From Schleiferilactobacillus harbinensis DSM 16991 (GTDB lineage: Bacteria; Bacillota; Bacilli; Lactobacillales; Lactobacillaceae), in the NCBI RefSeq assembly GCF_000425885.1, contig NZ_AUEH01000013.1:1-64000 (forward strand): a DNA stretch of 64,000 nt, written 5' to 3'. The notes below the pieces were generated by a model. It saw only the letters and a program-made list of their open reading frames with translations. It ran no database searches and was not told the origin of the DNA. The position numbers and the translations under genes were made by a program. Below are positions 53,980-63,739 of the stretch, in pieces. Positions within the stretch are counted from its first letter, which is position 1; the number at the start of each line of letters is the position of its first letter.

Positions 53980-56007
53980 ATGACCCAAACACCATTTAAA
54001 CAATTCCTATTCGGCGGCGACTATAACCCCGAGCAGTGGCCCAAGGAAATCTGGGCGGAGGATATGCAGATTCTCACCGACGTGCACATGAACGAAGCGA
54101 CCATCAATGTCTTCAGCTGGGCGCAGCTGCAGCCCAGTGAAGAAACCTATGATTTCAGTACGTTAGACGCCATCGTTGAGACACTGACCCGGGCCAACTT
54201 CGACATCGTGCTCGCCACGTCCACCGCCGCCCTGCCGGCTTGGCTGGTGACCCGCTATCCCAAAGTCACCCGGACCGATTATGAGGGCCGCCATGCCCGC
54301 TTTGGCGGCCGCCACAACGCCTGCCCCAGTTCACCGATTTTCCGCTTCTACGGCGCTAAATTAGCGGGCAAATTGGCGGAACGTTATGGCCATCTGAAAA
54401 ACGTGGTTTGCTGGCATATTTCTAACGAATACGGCGGTTATTGCTACTGCGACAACTGCGCGGCGGCTTTCCGGGTTTGGCTGCGCCAAAAGTACGGTAC
54501 CCTGGATGCCTTGAACAATGCTTGGTATACCCACTTCTGGAGCCACACCTTCTACGATTGGTCAGAAATCGTCCCGCCCAACGCGCTGAGCGACGGCATC
54601 AACCACGATCACAACGTTGTCCTTTCTGGGATGGGCATCGACTGGCGCCGATTCCAGTCAGAGGCGCTGCTGCAGAATCTGAAGGATGAAAAGGCGGCAA
54701 TTCGCCAGTATGATCCAGATACGCCGATCACGACTAATATGATGGGCACCTTCAAGGACCTGGATTACTTCCAGTGGGCGAAGGAACTGGATATCGTGTC
54801 CTGGGACAGCTATCCGGCTTACAACACACCCCACAGTGAAGTCGCCATGCGCCATGATCTGATGCGCGGTCTAAAAGGCGGCCAACCGTTCATGCTCATG
54901 GAGCAAACCCCCAGCCAGCAAAATTGGCAGGCGTACAATGCGACGAAACGGCCGGGTCAGATGCGGGCGTTGAGCTTCCAAGCCATCGCCCATGGGGCCG
55001 ACACGATTCAATACTTCCAGTTGCGCCAAGGCCGGGGCGGCACCGAGAAATTCCACAGTGCCGTGATTTCCCATGCTGACCACGACGAAACCCGCATCAT
55101 CCGCGAGACCCGGGCCCTGGGCAGCGAACTGGCCAAGGTGGGACCGCAGTTAATGAACGGCCGGATTCAAGCCAAAGTCGGCCTGATCTTCGACTGGGAC
55201 AATTATTGGTCCCTGGAATATTCATCCGGCCCCAGTGTCTCCTTGACCTACGTCGACCAGATCAAGCGGTACTATGCGGCCTTCTACCGGCAAAACACCG
55301 CCGTGGACCTGATCCCGACTAATCTCTCCGCCGACCAGCTGGCCCGTTACGATGTCGTTCTGGCCCCGGTCTTGATCATGGTCAAACCCGGCGTCAGCGA
55401 CGCCATCCACCAGTATGTGGCAAATGGCGGGACCTTTGTCACCACCTACATGAGCGGCATCAACGATGAACACGATAACGTCATCATGGGCGGTTATCCC
55501 GGCCCGTTCCGGGATCTGTGCGGCCTGTGGGCGGAAGAAATCGACGCTTTACCGCCACACACGGCCGTCCCGGTACAATTCGGCGACACTAAGACCGGCG
55601 GCAGCATCGTCGCCAACGTGTCTCACCTGGAAGGGGCTGAAACGATTGCCGCTTATGGCGGTGCCGACTATTACGCCAACACCCCGGCCGTAACCGTCAA
55701 CACCTACGGGACCGGCCAAGCCTACTACGTCGGGACCGTTCTGGATACCGCCGGGATGGACGTCCTCGTTGACCGCTTGATTCAAGACAAGCATCTGGAT
55801 CATTTCACGACGCCGGCCGATGTGGAACTAACCACCCGCCACTATCCTGATTATGCCCTGCATTTCCTGATCAATAATGGCAATCAGACCGAAACGGTCG
55901 ATACCAGCCGCTTCGCTGGGATGCTGACATTGATTGGCGATGGCCCGGTGCAGGCGACCACCGAACTCGCCCCTTATGGCCTGCTCGTGATTCAAGAAAC
56001 GAAATAA
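53980..56007 (+). CDS. Beta-galactosidase, GH42
   Basis: A 675-residue GH42 enzyme that hydrolyses beta-galactosides, often from plant galactans or galacto-oligosaccharides. GGDYNPEQWP starts the barrel, the acid/base Glu lies in HISNEYGG (about 150), the nucleophile in MEQTPS (about 308), and the Cys cluster C-YCDNC near residue 158 binds structural zinc. Domains B (trimerisation) and C follow. There is no signal peptide. The ATG follows TGGAGG. It is divergent from an AraC-type regulator and followed by a terminator. Confidence 0.95.
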   Translation: MTQTPFKQFLFGGDYNPEQWPKEIWAEDMQILTDVHMNEATINVFSWAQLQPSEETYDFSTLDAIVETLTRANFDIVLATSTAALPAWLVTRYPKVTRTDYEGRHARFGGRHNACPSSPIFRFYGAKLAGKLAERYGHLKNVVCWHISNEYGGYCYCDNCAAAFRVWLRQKYGTLDALNNAWYTHFWSHTFYDWSEIVPPNALSDGINHDHNVVLSGMGIDWRRFQSEALLQNLKDEKAAIRQYDPDTPITTNMMGTFKDLDYFQWAKELDIVSWDSYPAYNTPHSEVAMRHDLMRGLKGGQPFMLMEQTPSQQNWQAYNATKRPGQMRALSFQAIAHGADTIQYFQLRQGRGGTEKFHSAVISHADHDETRIIRETRALGSELAKVGPQLMNGRIQAKVGLIFDWDNYWSLEYSSGPSVSLTYVDQIKRYYAAFYRQNTAVDLIPTNLSADQLARYDVVLAPVLIMVKPGVSDAIHQYVANGGTFVTTYMSGINDEHDNVIMGGYPGPFRDLCGLWAEEIDALPPHTAVPVQFGDTKTGGSIVANVSHLEGAETIAAYGGADYYANTPAVTVNTYGTGQAYYVGTVLDTAGMDVLVDRLIQDKHLDHFTTPADVELTTRHYPDYALHFLINNGNQTETVDTSRFAGMLTLIGDGPVQATTELAPYGLLVIQETK

Positions 56008-56022
56008 ATTCTGAGCCTGCCC

Positions 56023-56057
56023 AAAGGGGCCGCGCAAATTACTGCGCGGCCCCTTTT
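56023..56057. terminator. Terminator after GH42 gene
   Basis: AAAGGGGCCGCGCA pairs with TGCGCGGCCCCTTTT; strong 14 bp stem between convergent genes. Confidence 0.92.
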
Positions 56058-56062
56058 CTCAA

Positions 56063-57643
56063 TTAATCATCATCATCATCGTCATCGTCCGGCTCTTCCC
56101 ATTCGCCGTCGTACCCGTCGTCGTCATCGCCGAGAAAGTCGATGCCCATGGTCTGATAATAATTATCTACAGCGTCGAAGATGAAGTTCTGGGCCTTGTC
56201 ATAGGCCTCATCATCGTCGTTCAAACTGATGAACAATACCTGCATGGTCGTCATCCACGCCTTGCGCCGGAAGATCGTGCGGGGGTCGGCCGGGTCGACC
56301 CGCCGTTCAACTTCCATGGTCACGTCCCGCACCAATTGCATGAAGGGCGCCGGCTTCATCACTTGCGCTTTGGCCAGGTCATTCAGAATCAAGCCCATGG
56401 ACTCCGCCTCGTCGCCGAGGAACGGATCCTGCAAGTGCCAGAGGATGATCAAGAACGTATCCTTCAACTGGCCCAGCACTTTGGGCGGATAGTCCGGATG
56501 CATCACCGCCGCGTAAAGGAAGCGCAAGCCGCAGGCCAGCGCGGTCAAGTTGCCTGGAAAAGTAATTGCCAGGTGATTTTCCTGACGGACATAATCTGTT
56601 GCCCACTGAAAAAGGGTGTGGCGCTGTTTGGCGGTGAGAAAGGTGCTCATCATGTCCCCCACCAAAATGCCCGCATATACCGTGGCCGTGTCCCCCCGGG
56701 CGGCTAAACTGTGATCTTCATCGGGGAGTTTATCGATATCCAAGAACAGTTTGTTATCCTTCATTAAAGCAGCGGCGGTTGCTTTGCTCTGGGCATCTGT
56801 GAAGCCGCCGTCAGCAAACCCTTGAATCAGCGTGTTGACCGCAGTCGCCCGGTCTTCTGTCGCTCTAACGCCCAGATGACTCACGGCAAAATCAATATCC
56901 TGCTGGTCAACCCGGGGCGCCTCCGCCGGTTTCTCCGCGGCGCCTCCGCCATCGTGGCGGTTCAAGAAATTAGCCAGCGACTCGCTCTGCTCTTTCGTTA
57001 AAGACTGGCCGGAAATCAAAGCGTTCAGCGCATCCATCTGGGGCGCCAGTTCAGCCATATCGATATCCCTTTCCGGCGTCGGTGTCCGCCGAACGAACGG
57101 CTTGGTCTTGGGCAGCAAGGCGGCGGGGGCAACCGGTGCGTCTGGCGCCATGGCCGCGCTTAAAGCCTGATTAATTTGTTTGCGATCATACGGGGTATCC
57201 CGTCCGCCCCGGGTCTTAGGCATCGCTTGCCGGCCGCCATTAACAAAGGGCGGCGTCGGCCGATCTGCGATCGCGGCGGCGGATAAAACATCTTCCAGCG
57301 TGATCATCAGCCGCCAATTTTTGACATTCGGCGTTTTTAACAACAACTGGGCCTGTCGAGAATCATGAATAACCGAATAAACGGTGGTGGTATCCTCGGG
57401 ATATTTGGCCGTCAGCACTTCGCTGGTCAGCCCAGTTGCAGTGGGTGCTTTGACTCGCCGGTGGAACTTAGGGGTCGCGTTCTCCGCTGGCCCAAAGGAG
57501 GTCAAATCAAAAACAGCCTGAATCACCCGGCGCAAATCGGCCAGGGTGTATGTTCCCGGAATGACCACCCGCCGCCAAATTGGCGGATGCGCGTTTTCCA
57601 ACGTCATTTTAAGCTGCAAATACTCTTTGTCTATCTTCGCCAT
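56063..57643 (-). CDS. pRiA4b ORF-3-domain protein with poly-Asp tail
   Basis: A 526-residue cytoplasmic protein. The first 120 residues match the plasmid pRiA4b ORF-3 domain (LQLKMTLENAHPPIWRRVVIPGTYTLADLRRVIQAVF), whose function is unknown. A disordered Pro/Ala-rich linker (about 150-230) follows, then an alpha-helical region of about 280 residues (ITFPGNLTALACGLRFLYAA, WHLQDPFLGDEAESMGLIL). The C-terminus is extremely acidic and ends in eight Asp codons, a GAT/GAC triplet repeat. The ATG at 57643 follows AGGAGGG; the frame extends to 57709. Such fusions in lactobacilli have no assigned role that I know of. Confidence 0.8.
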   Translation of the reverse strand: MAKIDKEYLQLKMTLENAHPPIWRRVVIPGTYTLADLRRVIQAVFDLTSFGPAENATPKFHRRVKAPTATGLTSEVLTAKYPEDTTTVYSVIHDSRQAQLLLKTPNVKNWRLMITLEDVLSAAAIADRPTPPFVNGGRQAMPKTRGGRDTPYDRKQINQALSAAMAPDAPVAPAALLPKTKPFVRRTPTPERDIDMAELAPQMDALNALISGQSLTKEQSESLANFLNRHDGGGAAEKPAEAPRVDQQDIDFAVSHLGVRATEDRATAVNTLIQGFADGGFTDAQSKATAAALMKDNKLFLDIDKLPDEDHSLAARGDTATVYAGILVGDMMSTFLTAKQRHTLFQWATDYVRQENHLAITFPGNLTALACGLRFLYAAVMHPDYPPKVLGQLKDTFLIILWHLQDPFLGDEAESMGLILNDLAKAQVMKPAPFMQLVRDVTMEVERRVDPADPRTIFRRKAWMTTMQVLFISLNDDDEAYDKAQNFIFDAVDNYYQTMGIDFLGDDDDGYDGEWEEPDDDDDDDD

Positions 57644-57867
57644 AAGCCATACCCTCCTGCGCATACGCCGCATTATTCTAACGTTCAGTGTAGCAGAGCC
57701 GCCGGGCAATGTCAGCGTCCCGCGGACTCGGTCTAGGCCAATGATGGCTTTTGACCGTTTAAGCCATCAATTACTGCCAAAACCGCATTCTCGACAGTTG
57801 GCCGCCTCGGTAGAGATGATGATCAAATGTGTATTTCGTTGTATAAACCGCATTCCCGCGTGCATTC

Positions 57868-57894
57868 TGACTGTATTTGACTGTTTTTGATAGA
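57868..57894 (+). promoter_or_regulatory. Direct repeats upstream of fruR, possible FruR operator
   Basis: TGACTGT at 57868 and 57878 and a degenerate TGATAGA at 57888 recur every 10 bp, one helical turn, upstream of the fru promoter. DeoR-family regulators commonly use such direct repeats. Confidence 0.45.
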
Positions 57895-57913
57895 TTATGC
57901 TTGCCTTTCTGAG

Positions 57914-57936
57914 TGGGAACGATTACACTATACAAT
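57914..57936 (+). promoter_or_regulatory. fru promoter -10 with adjoining cre-like site
   Basis: TGGGAACGATTACA (57914-57927) matches the CcpA consensus with one mismatch and is next to a -10 candidate TATACAAT (57929-57936). The -35 is unclear. It fits catabolite repression of the fructose operon. Confidence 0.55.
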
Positions 57937-57961
57937 TGAGTGAGGGAAAGGGGAACGACCG

Positions 57962-58726
57962 ATGCTGACGAATCAACGTCACGAATTGATCTTGCAATTA
58001 TTACACGAGTCCGGATTCTGCCAGCTGCAAGACCTGGTCAGACGGACCCATACCTCAGAATCCACGGTGCGCCGGGATCTGACCGAGCTGGCCCAAGTGG
58101 GCCTGCTCGAACGGATCCATGGCGGCGCGCAATTGCGCCAGCGGGCCGTGGAAGATGAGCGCATGGCCCAACGGGAACAGGCCCAGCCCACGGAGAAGCA
58201 AGCGATTGCCGATTATGTGGCTAGTGCCTACCTGCGGGACCATCAGGCGCTGTTCCTGGACGCCGGGACCACTGTCGCCATGCTCATTCCCCACCTTGCT
58301 GAACGCCAGGACTTGACGGTGTACACCAACAGTGTGCAGACCGCCAGCATGTTGGCTGATGCGGACATCGCCGCTTACATCCCCGCCGGTCAGGTCAAAG
58401 CCGAAACCAAGGCCATTGTCGGGGCCGGAGCCGCCCGCTTCTTGGGCAGTATCCACGTCGACTTTGCTTTCCTCGGGACCAACGGGATTTCGGCCAAAAC
58501 CGGCCTGACCACCCCGGACCCCGAGGAAGCGACCATTAAGCAAGTGATGATCGATGCTTCCCGGCAAACCATCGTTCTGGCGGATCACACCAAGTTTACG
58601 CAGCAGGCGCTCGTCACCTTCGCCCGGATCGGCGAAGTGGATCGCATCGTTACCGATACGATCCCCGCGTCCGCCCGCCATGATTTTCGTTCATTCACCC
58701 ATATTAAGGAGTTGACCCAGCATTGA
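57962..58726 (+). CDS. fruR: DeoR-family regulator of the fructose operon
   Basis: A 254-residue DeoR-family repressor: N-terminal winged helix-turn-helix (LLHESGFCQLQDLVRRTHTSESTVRRDLTEL, about 12-45) and a C-terminal phosphosugar sensor (FLDAGTTVAMLIPHL; DFAFLGTNGISAKTGLTTPDPEEA). It is the first gene of the classic fruRKA operon and likely senses fructose 1-phosphate. The ATG follows AAAGGGG. Its stop codon overlaps the TTG start of fruK. Confidence 0.93.
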   Translation: MLTNQRHELILQLLHESGFCQLQDLVRRTHTSESTVRRDLTELAQVGLLERIHGGAQLRQRAVEDERMAQREQAQPTEKQAIADYVASAYLRDHQALFLDAGTTVAMLIPHLAERQDLTVYTNSVQTASMLADADIAAYIPAGQVKAETKAIVGAGAARFLGSIHVDFAFLGTNGISAKTGLTTPDPEEATIKQVMIDASRQTIVLADHTKFTQQALVTFARIGEVDRIVTDTIPASARHDFRSFTHIKELTQH

Positions 58727-59637
58727 TTTATACGATCACGGCGAACCCTGCCATTGATTATGTCCTGCACCTGGACCAGATGACCCTTGGCGTCGTTAAC
58801 CGCGTGCCCCAAGCCGACCTGCTGGCTGGCGGCAAAGGCATCAACGTATCTCAGATCCTCAACCAGCTGCAAGTCGCCAACACCGCCCTCGGTTTCGTCG
58901 GCGGCGAAGTCGGCAAGATTTTGGAGAAACAGCTGGTCGCTAAGCACATTAACGACCACTTCACCCGCATCGCCAACCAGACGCGGATCAACGTGAAGAT
59001 CAAGGCCGGTGAAGAAACCGAACTGAACGCCGCGGGCCCGCACATCACGGCTGCGGAAAAGGCCAGTTTCTTCAACGAGTTGGCAGCCATTCAACAAGGC
59101 GATGTCGTTATCATCTCCGGCAGCCTGCCGGCCAGTCTCGACAAAGATTTCTACAATGAAATCATCGCCCGCGTGCAGCAAGTCGGGGCCGACTTTGCCA
59201 TCGACACTACCGGCGAACAGTTGCAGGAAAGTTTACCGAAGCATCCTTTAGTCGTTAAGCCGAACCACCATGAATTGGCGGACCTGTTTCACACCACGTT
59301 CAAGAGTGATGCCGACTTAATTGCCCACGGTCAGGAGCTGCTGGCCCAGGGTGCCCAACATGTGCTGGTGTCCATGGCCGGCGCAGGGGCTTACTTAATT
59401 ACCACGGACCATGTGTATCATTCTGCCGCTCCCAAGGGTGTGGTCAAGAACTCCGTCGGCGCCGGCGATTCCATGCTGGCCGGTTTCGTCGGTACGTACA
59501 CCCAGCACCACGACCCGGTGGAAGCCTTCCGTTACGGCTTGGCTTGCGGCAGTGCGACCGCCTTCTCCGAAGACATCGCCGTTCGCTCCGCCATTGACGC
59601 ATTATTACCGACAATTCAGATCACAACGATCAATTAA
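58723..59637 (+). CDS. fruK: 1-phosphofructokinase
   Basis: A 304-residue PfkB-family kinase that converts fructose 1-phosphate to fructose 1,6-bisphosphate. The GGKGINVSQIL motif (about residues 36-46) and the C-terminal SVGAGDSMLAGF motif with the catalytic Asp (about 250) identify the family. The start is a TTG whose TG is shared with the fruR stop (TTGA), with AAGGAG 11 nt upstream, so translation is coupled. Confidence 0.95.
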   Translation: MIYTITANPAIDYVLHLDQMTLGVVNRVPQADLLAGGKGINVSQILNQLQVANTALGFVGGEVGKILEKQLVAKHINDHFTRIANQTRINVKIKAGEETELNAAGPHITAAEKASFFNELAAIQQGDVVIISGSLPASLDKDFYNEIIARVQQVGADFAIDTTGEQLQESLPKHPLVVKPNHHELADLFHTTFKSDADLIAHGQELLAQGAQHVLVSMAGAGAYLITTDHVYHSAAPKGVVKNSVGAGDSMLAGFVGTYTQHHDPVEAFRYGLACGSATAFSEDIAVRSAIDALLPTIQITTIN

Positions 59638-59654
59638 AGATAGGAAGTGTCATT

Positions 59655-61658
59655 TTGAAAATTCAAGATTTATTGATCAAAGATGCGATGATCATGGACC
59701 TCAAGGCCACGACAAAAGAGGCCGCCATTGACGAAATGATCGACCGTTACGCTCAAGTCGGCGTGATTACCGACAAGGCCGATTACAAGACCCACATTAT
59801 GCAGCGGGAAGCAGAATCCACCACGGGGATCGGCGACGGTATTGCCATGCCCCACGCTAAGACTGATTCTGTGAAGAAAGCCGCCGTCCTGTTCGCCAAG
59901 AGCAACGCTGGTGTTGATTTCAACGCCCTGGATGGCCAACCCGTGCACCTGTTCTTCATGATTGCCGCCCCGGCCGGCGCCAACAATGAACATTTACAGG
60001 CCCTGGCTGCTTTGTCCTCCCTGCTGATCAATCCCGCGCTGGTCGCTTCCTTGAAGAAAGCCGACACCCCGGACCAAGTGATCAGTCTGTTCAATGACGC
60101 CGAAGCAAAGAAAGAAGCTGAAGACGCCAAGGACGAACAAGAAGCAGCTGCAACCCAAGCCGCTGTCGGCACAGCTGATGCCGCCAAGTCTGCTGAACCG
60201 GCCGCCGATATTAAGAAGCCCTACGTGGTCGCAGTCACGGCGTGTCCCACTGGGATCGCCCATACTTATATGGCCGAAGCAGCCTTGAAGCAGGAAGCCA
60301 AGAAGATGGGCGTCGACATCAAAGTCGAGACCAACGGTTCCGAAGGTATCAAGCACCGTTTGACGGCCAGCGACATCGATCGGGCTGTCGGCGTTATCGT
60401 CGCAGCAGATAAGAAAGTCGCCATGGATCGTTTCTCCGGCAAGCACTTGATCAACCGCCCGGTTATTGACGGTATCAACAAGCCCCATCAATTGATCGAA
60501 GATACGTTGGCTGAACGCGGGCCGATCTTCCATGCTTCTGGTGATGACAGCGCTGCAGATGCTGGCACAGACGACGAAGACAAGCAGTCCTTGGGCCGCC
60601 AGATCTACGCCAGCCTGATGAACGGTATCAGCAACATGTTACCCTTCGTTGTGGGCGGCGGGATCATCATGGCGCTGTCGTTCCTGCTGGAACGTTTGCC
60701 CGGGGTTGGTGCTAATTCCATCGTTTTCACCTTCACCAACAGTTTAGGAAACGCTGCCTTCAACTTCTTGGTACCCGTATTGGCCGCTTATATTGCCGAA
60801 GCAATCGGCGATCGGCCCGCTCTGCTGCCTGGGTTCGTTGCCGGGTGGATGGCCAATAACACTGGTTTCTCCATCATTGCTTCTAAGAACGGGGTAGCCG
60901 GGTTCCTAGGCGGTCTGGTCGGCGGGTTCCTCGCCGGACTGACTATCCTGGTCTTGAAGCGCTGGTTCAAGAATTTGCCTAAGGCTTTGGACGGTTTGAA
61001 GCCAGTCTTCATTTTCCCGATTTTGAGCTTACTGGCCATTGGGCTGATGATGTACTTCATCATTAACCCGGTATTCACCGCTTTGAACTTGGCCTTGATC
61101 GGCTTCCTGGAAAGTATGGGCACCACCAACACGATTCTGGTTGGTACGATTCTCGGCGGGATGATGGCTATCGATATGGGCGGCCCCTTCAACAAGGCCG
61201 CATACGTCTTCTCCATCGGCGTCTTCATGTCCTCCAAGCAGACTGACGGCCGCTGGATGGCTGCCGTGATGGCCGGTGGGATGGTCCCGCCGTTGGCGAT
61301 TGCCTTAGCCACCACGATTTGGCCGAAGAAGTGGACCCCCGCCGAACGGACTTCTGGTCTGTCCGACTACCTGCTGGGTCTGTCTTTCATCACCGAAGGC
61401 GCGATTCCCTTCGCTGCCGCTGATCCGCTGCGGATCATTACCTCCAGCATTATCGGCGCCGCCATTGCCGGCGGTCTGACCCAAGCCATGGGCGTCAACG
61501 TACCAGCACCCCATGGTGGGATCTTCGCCTCGTTGTTGGCCAATAAGCCGTTGCAATTCTTGCTGGCCGTGGTTATCGGATCCGTCATTAGCGGCGTGAT
61601 TCTCGGGTTGTGGAAGAAGAACCGGCCGGATAATGGTCTGGATGAAGTCAAAGCATAA
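59655..61658 (+). CDS. fruA: PTS fructose transporter EIIABC
   Basis: A 667-residue fused PTS permease that imports fructose as fructose 1-phosphate. The EIIA domain (1-150) has the active-site His67 in MPHAKT; an Ala/Glu linker (about 150-190) leads to EIIB with Cys in TACPTGIAHT (about 196); EIIC (about 310-655) has about nine hydrophobic segments with GGGIIMALSFLLERLPG and MGGPFNKAAY. The start is TTG after AGGAAG, 17 nt from fruK. It completes the fruRKA operon and is followed by a terminator. Confidence 0.96.
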   Translation: MKIQDLLIKDAMIMDLKATTKEAAIDEMIDRYAQVGVITDKADYKTHIMQREAESTTGIGDGIAMPHAKTDSVKKAAVLFAKSNAGVDFNALDGQPVHLFFMIAAPAGANNEHLQALAALSSLLINPALVASLKKADTPDQVISLFNDAEAKKEAEDAKDEQEAAATQAAVGTADAAKSAEPAADIKKPYVVAVTACPTGIAHTYMAEAALKQEAKKMGVDIKVETNGSEGIKHRLTASDIDRAVGVIVAADKKVAMDRFSGKHLINRPVIDGINKPHQLIEDTLAERGPIFHASGDDSAADAGTDDEDKQSLGRQIYASLMNGISNMLPFVVGGGIIMALSFLLERLPGVGANSIVFTFTNSLGNAAFNFLVPVLAAYIAEAIGDRPALLPGFVAGWMANNTGFSIIASKNGVAGFLGGLVGGFLAGLTILVLKRWFKNLPKALDGLKPVFIFPILSLLAIGLMMYFIINPVFTALNLALIGFLESMGTTNTILVGTILGGMMAIDMGGPFNKAAYVFSIGVFMSSKQTDGRWMAAVMAGGMVPPLAIALATTIWPKKWTPAERTSGLSDYLLGLSFITEGAIPFAAADPLRIITSSIIGAAIAGGLTQAMGVNVPAPHGGIFASLLANKPLQFLLAVVIGSVISGVILGLWKKNRPDNGLDEVKA

Positions 61659-61677
61659 TTTCTGAATTGATTTGAGA

Positions 61678-61708
61678 AAGTCGTCAGCCTGCGGGTTGGC
61701 GGCTTTTT
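61678..61708 (+). terminator. Terminator after fruA
   Basis: AAG..CG..GCC pairs with GGT..CGGCTT, followed by TTTTT; modest stem. Confidence 0.7.
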
Positions 61709-61863
61709 CGTGCCCCAGAATGCTGGCTGCACCAAATAAAAATGGAAGATAAAGTACGTGAATAATCGCGCTTCCGGCGTTAAACTATAGCCAGTTAAGA
61801 AACAATTGGTATGGCGAGGTCTCAACAAGCCGTTTTTCAACGGAGCAAAAGAGGCGTACTTCA

Positions 61864-62106
61864 ATGTTGCAGGAAAAAAGCAAGGATTACGCAAAGGCCC
61901 ATCCGGTACTGGCCAAGTGGTTCGTCCAAATAGCGTTGGGCATGGTACTGCTGCCCTTTGTGCTGGTTATTCTCTGGCTCGCCCCCTTGGCGTTGGATAA
62001 GTCCACCGCAATAACGGTAACCGGCTTAACCATCGTGGTGTTCGCCAATGTCATCTGGTTTGGGGCGGTCTACTTGACCAAGCACGGGCTCCGGTTTCGC
62101 AGGTAA
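61864..62106 (+). CDS. Small membrane protein, two TM segments
   Basis: An 80-residue protein with two hydrophobic segments (about residues 20-44 and 52-70), a soluble N-terminus rich in Lys and a basic C-terminus (KHGLRFRR). A modest AGAGG site precedes the ATG. No family is recognised; it stands alone between terminators, which supports it as a real gene. Confidence 0.65.
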   Translation: MLQEKSKDYAKAHPVLAKWFVQIALGMVLLPFVLVILWLAPLALDKSTAITVTGLTIVVFANVIWFGAVYLTKHGLRFRR

Positions 62107-62119
62107 GTGAAGATTCGTT

Positions 62120-62148
62120 AGCTCCGGCACAATGGCCGGGGCTTTTTT
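62120..62148 (+). terminator. Terminator after small membrane protein
   Basis: AGCTCCGGC/GCCGGGGCT stem (one G:U pair) followed by TTTTTT. Confidence 0.88.
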
Positions 62149-62229
62149 AATCCCACCAGTAAGCACCGGCGACCCTCTTTTTCGTTATTCGGCGTAAACT
62201 CTGCTTAACAGAAAAAGGGGTTGAGTACG

Positions 62230-63657
62230 ATGGCGGCTGTGCCGAGTAAGAAGAAGCAGTACCAAATTATCGGTGTATTGGGGTTATTCTCGCTATTAAC
62301 GGCGCTGGCGGGTTCGAGTACGAATCTGGCCCTGCCGCGGATCGCAATTGATCTGCACGTGGCCAGCAGTACGGCCACGTGGATCGTGCAGGTGGCGCTG
62401 ATCACCACAACGATTTTGCTGGTGATGTTCGGTCATTTGGGCGATCTATTGTCGAAAAACTTGGTGTTCACCGCCGGCGGGTTATTATTCACTTTTGGTT
62501 CGCTGCTCACCGGCGTGGCCTTTGATATCGTCACAATGCTGGTGGGCCGGTTTATTCAGGCCATTGGCGCAGCGATGGTCATGGCGAACAGTATGGGCAT
62601 CGTCACCGAGAACTTCAGTGATCAAAACCGGGCGGAGGCCCTGGCCGCGATTGCCATGTTTGTCTCGGTGGGGTCCATTTCTGGGCCGGCCCTGGGCGGG
62701 TTGATCATGTCCTTTACCAGCTGGCGCTGGATCTTTCTATTGAATGTCCCGCTGGGGATCATCGGCGCGGTCATTGGTTATCGGGTATTACCGTTACCGC
62801 ACTGGCATTGGCAGGATATCCGCACCGCCACTGCGGGGGCGAACTGGACCGGCCAGAATCTCTTTACGCTGGGCATTATCCTATTCTTTCTGAGCGGCTC
62901 GATTTTCCAGAACGGCTTAAGCCGCTGGCCCCTGGGATTGGGGCTCTTGGTGGTCGGGACGGCACTGACGGCGTGGGCGTTTGTACAGGATGACCGGGCC
63001 AAGAAGCCCTGGCTGGCACCAAGCCTGGCGCGCAACCACAATTTTATTGTATCCGTCGTCCTGCTCGGTTTGGCCATGCTGGTCAATGCTGTATCGAATA
63101 TTCTGTTGCCGTTTTACCTGCAAAGCTTCGGCGGGATGAGCCCCTTGGGCAGCGGCTTGATTATGGTTTTACAGGACGCTACGATGCTCTTGATCACCCC
63201 GCTGGTGGGCTGGCTCGCTGACCATTGGGATCGGACGAAGCTGACCATGGTCGGCCTGGCCGTGCTGGTGGTTTCCCAACTGGGCTATATCACCTTCCCC
63301 GCCACCATCACTTTATGGCGGATCATTCCGCCCATCGTCCTGAACGGGATCGGTATGGGCTTGTTCTTGACGCCGAATAACGCCATCACCATGGGGGTCG
63401 TGGCGCCGGAATTGACCGGGGTGGCGGGGTCCTTTAATTCCTTTTCCCGCACCCTGGGGATGACCATGGGCATCTCACTGGGATCCGCCCTGCTCTTCTT
63501 GCAGCTGCCGGGTGTGCGCCAGATCACCCCGGCCCTAGGCGCCCATTTTATGCATGCTTTCGCCGTGGTGTTCTGGATCGCCACTGCGATTTCGTTCATT
63601 GCTCTGATTGTCGTGGCTTGGCGCGCTTGGCGAACACCGAAGCAAAGTACAAACTAA
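62230..63657 (+). CDS. MFS transporter, DHA2 (14 TM) family
   Basis: A 475-residue major facilitator of the drug:H+ antiporter-2 family, with about 14 hydrophobic segments. The motif A region FGHLGDLLSKN between helices 2 and 3, the GRFIQAIGAAMVMANSMGI block of motif C-like sequence and the WRWIFLLNVPLGIIG motif typical of DHA2 proteins are present. The ATG at 62230 is 10 nt after AAAAGGGG; TTG 62221 is too close. The substrate is unknown. A half-size ABC exporter gene follows. Confidence 0.92.
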   Translation: MAAVPSKKKQYQIIGVLGLFSLLTALAGSSTNLALPRIAIDLHVASSTATWIVQVALITTTILLVMFGHLGDLLSKNLVFTAGGLLFTFGSLLTGVAFDIVTMLVGRFIQAIGAAMVMANSMGIVTENFSDQNRAEALAAIAMFVSVGSISGPALGGLIMSFTSWRWIFLLNVPLGIIGAVIGYRVLPLPHWHWQDIRTATAGANWTGQNLFTLGIILFFLSGSIFQNGLSRWPLGLGLLVVGTALTAWAFVQDDRAKKPWLAPSLARNHNFIVSVVLLGLAMLVNAVSNILLPFYLQSFGGMSPLGSGLIMVLQDATMLLITPLVGWLADHWDRTKLTMVGLAVLVVSQLGYITFPATITLWRIIPPIVLNGIGMGLFLTPNNAITMGVVAPELTGVAGSFNSFSRTLGMTMGISLGSALLFLQLPGVRQITPALGAHFMHAFAVVFWIATAISFIALIVVAWRAWRTPKQSTN

Positions 63658-63739
63658 TTCTGCTGTTATCTTGCTATTATTTTCCTCTCCGCGTATCATT
63701 CTAACCATACCGAAGTATGTACTCGGGGAGGAATTCTTC

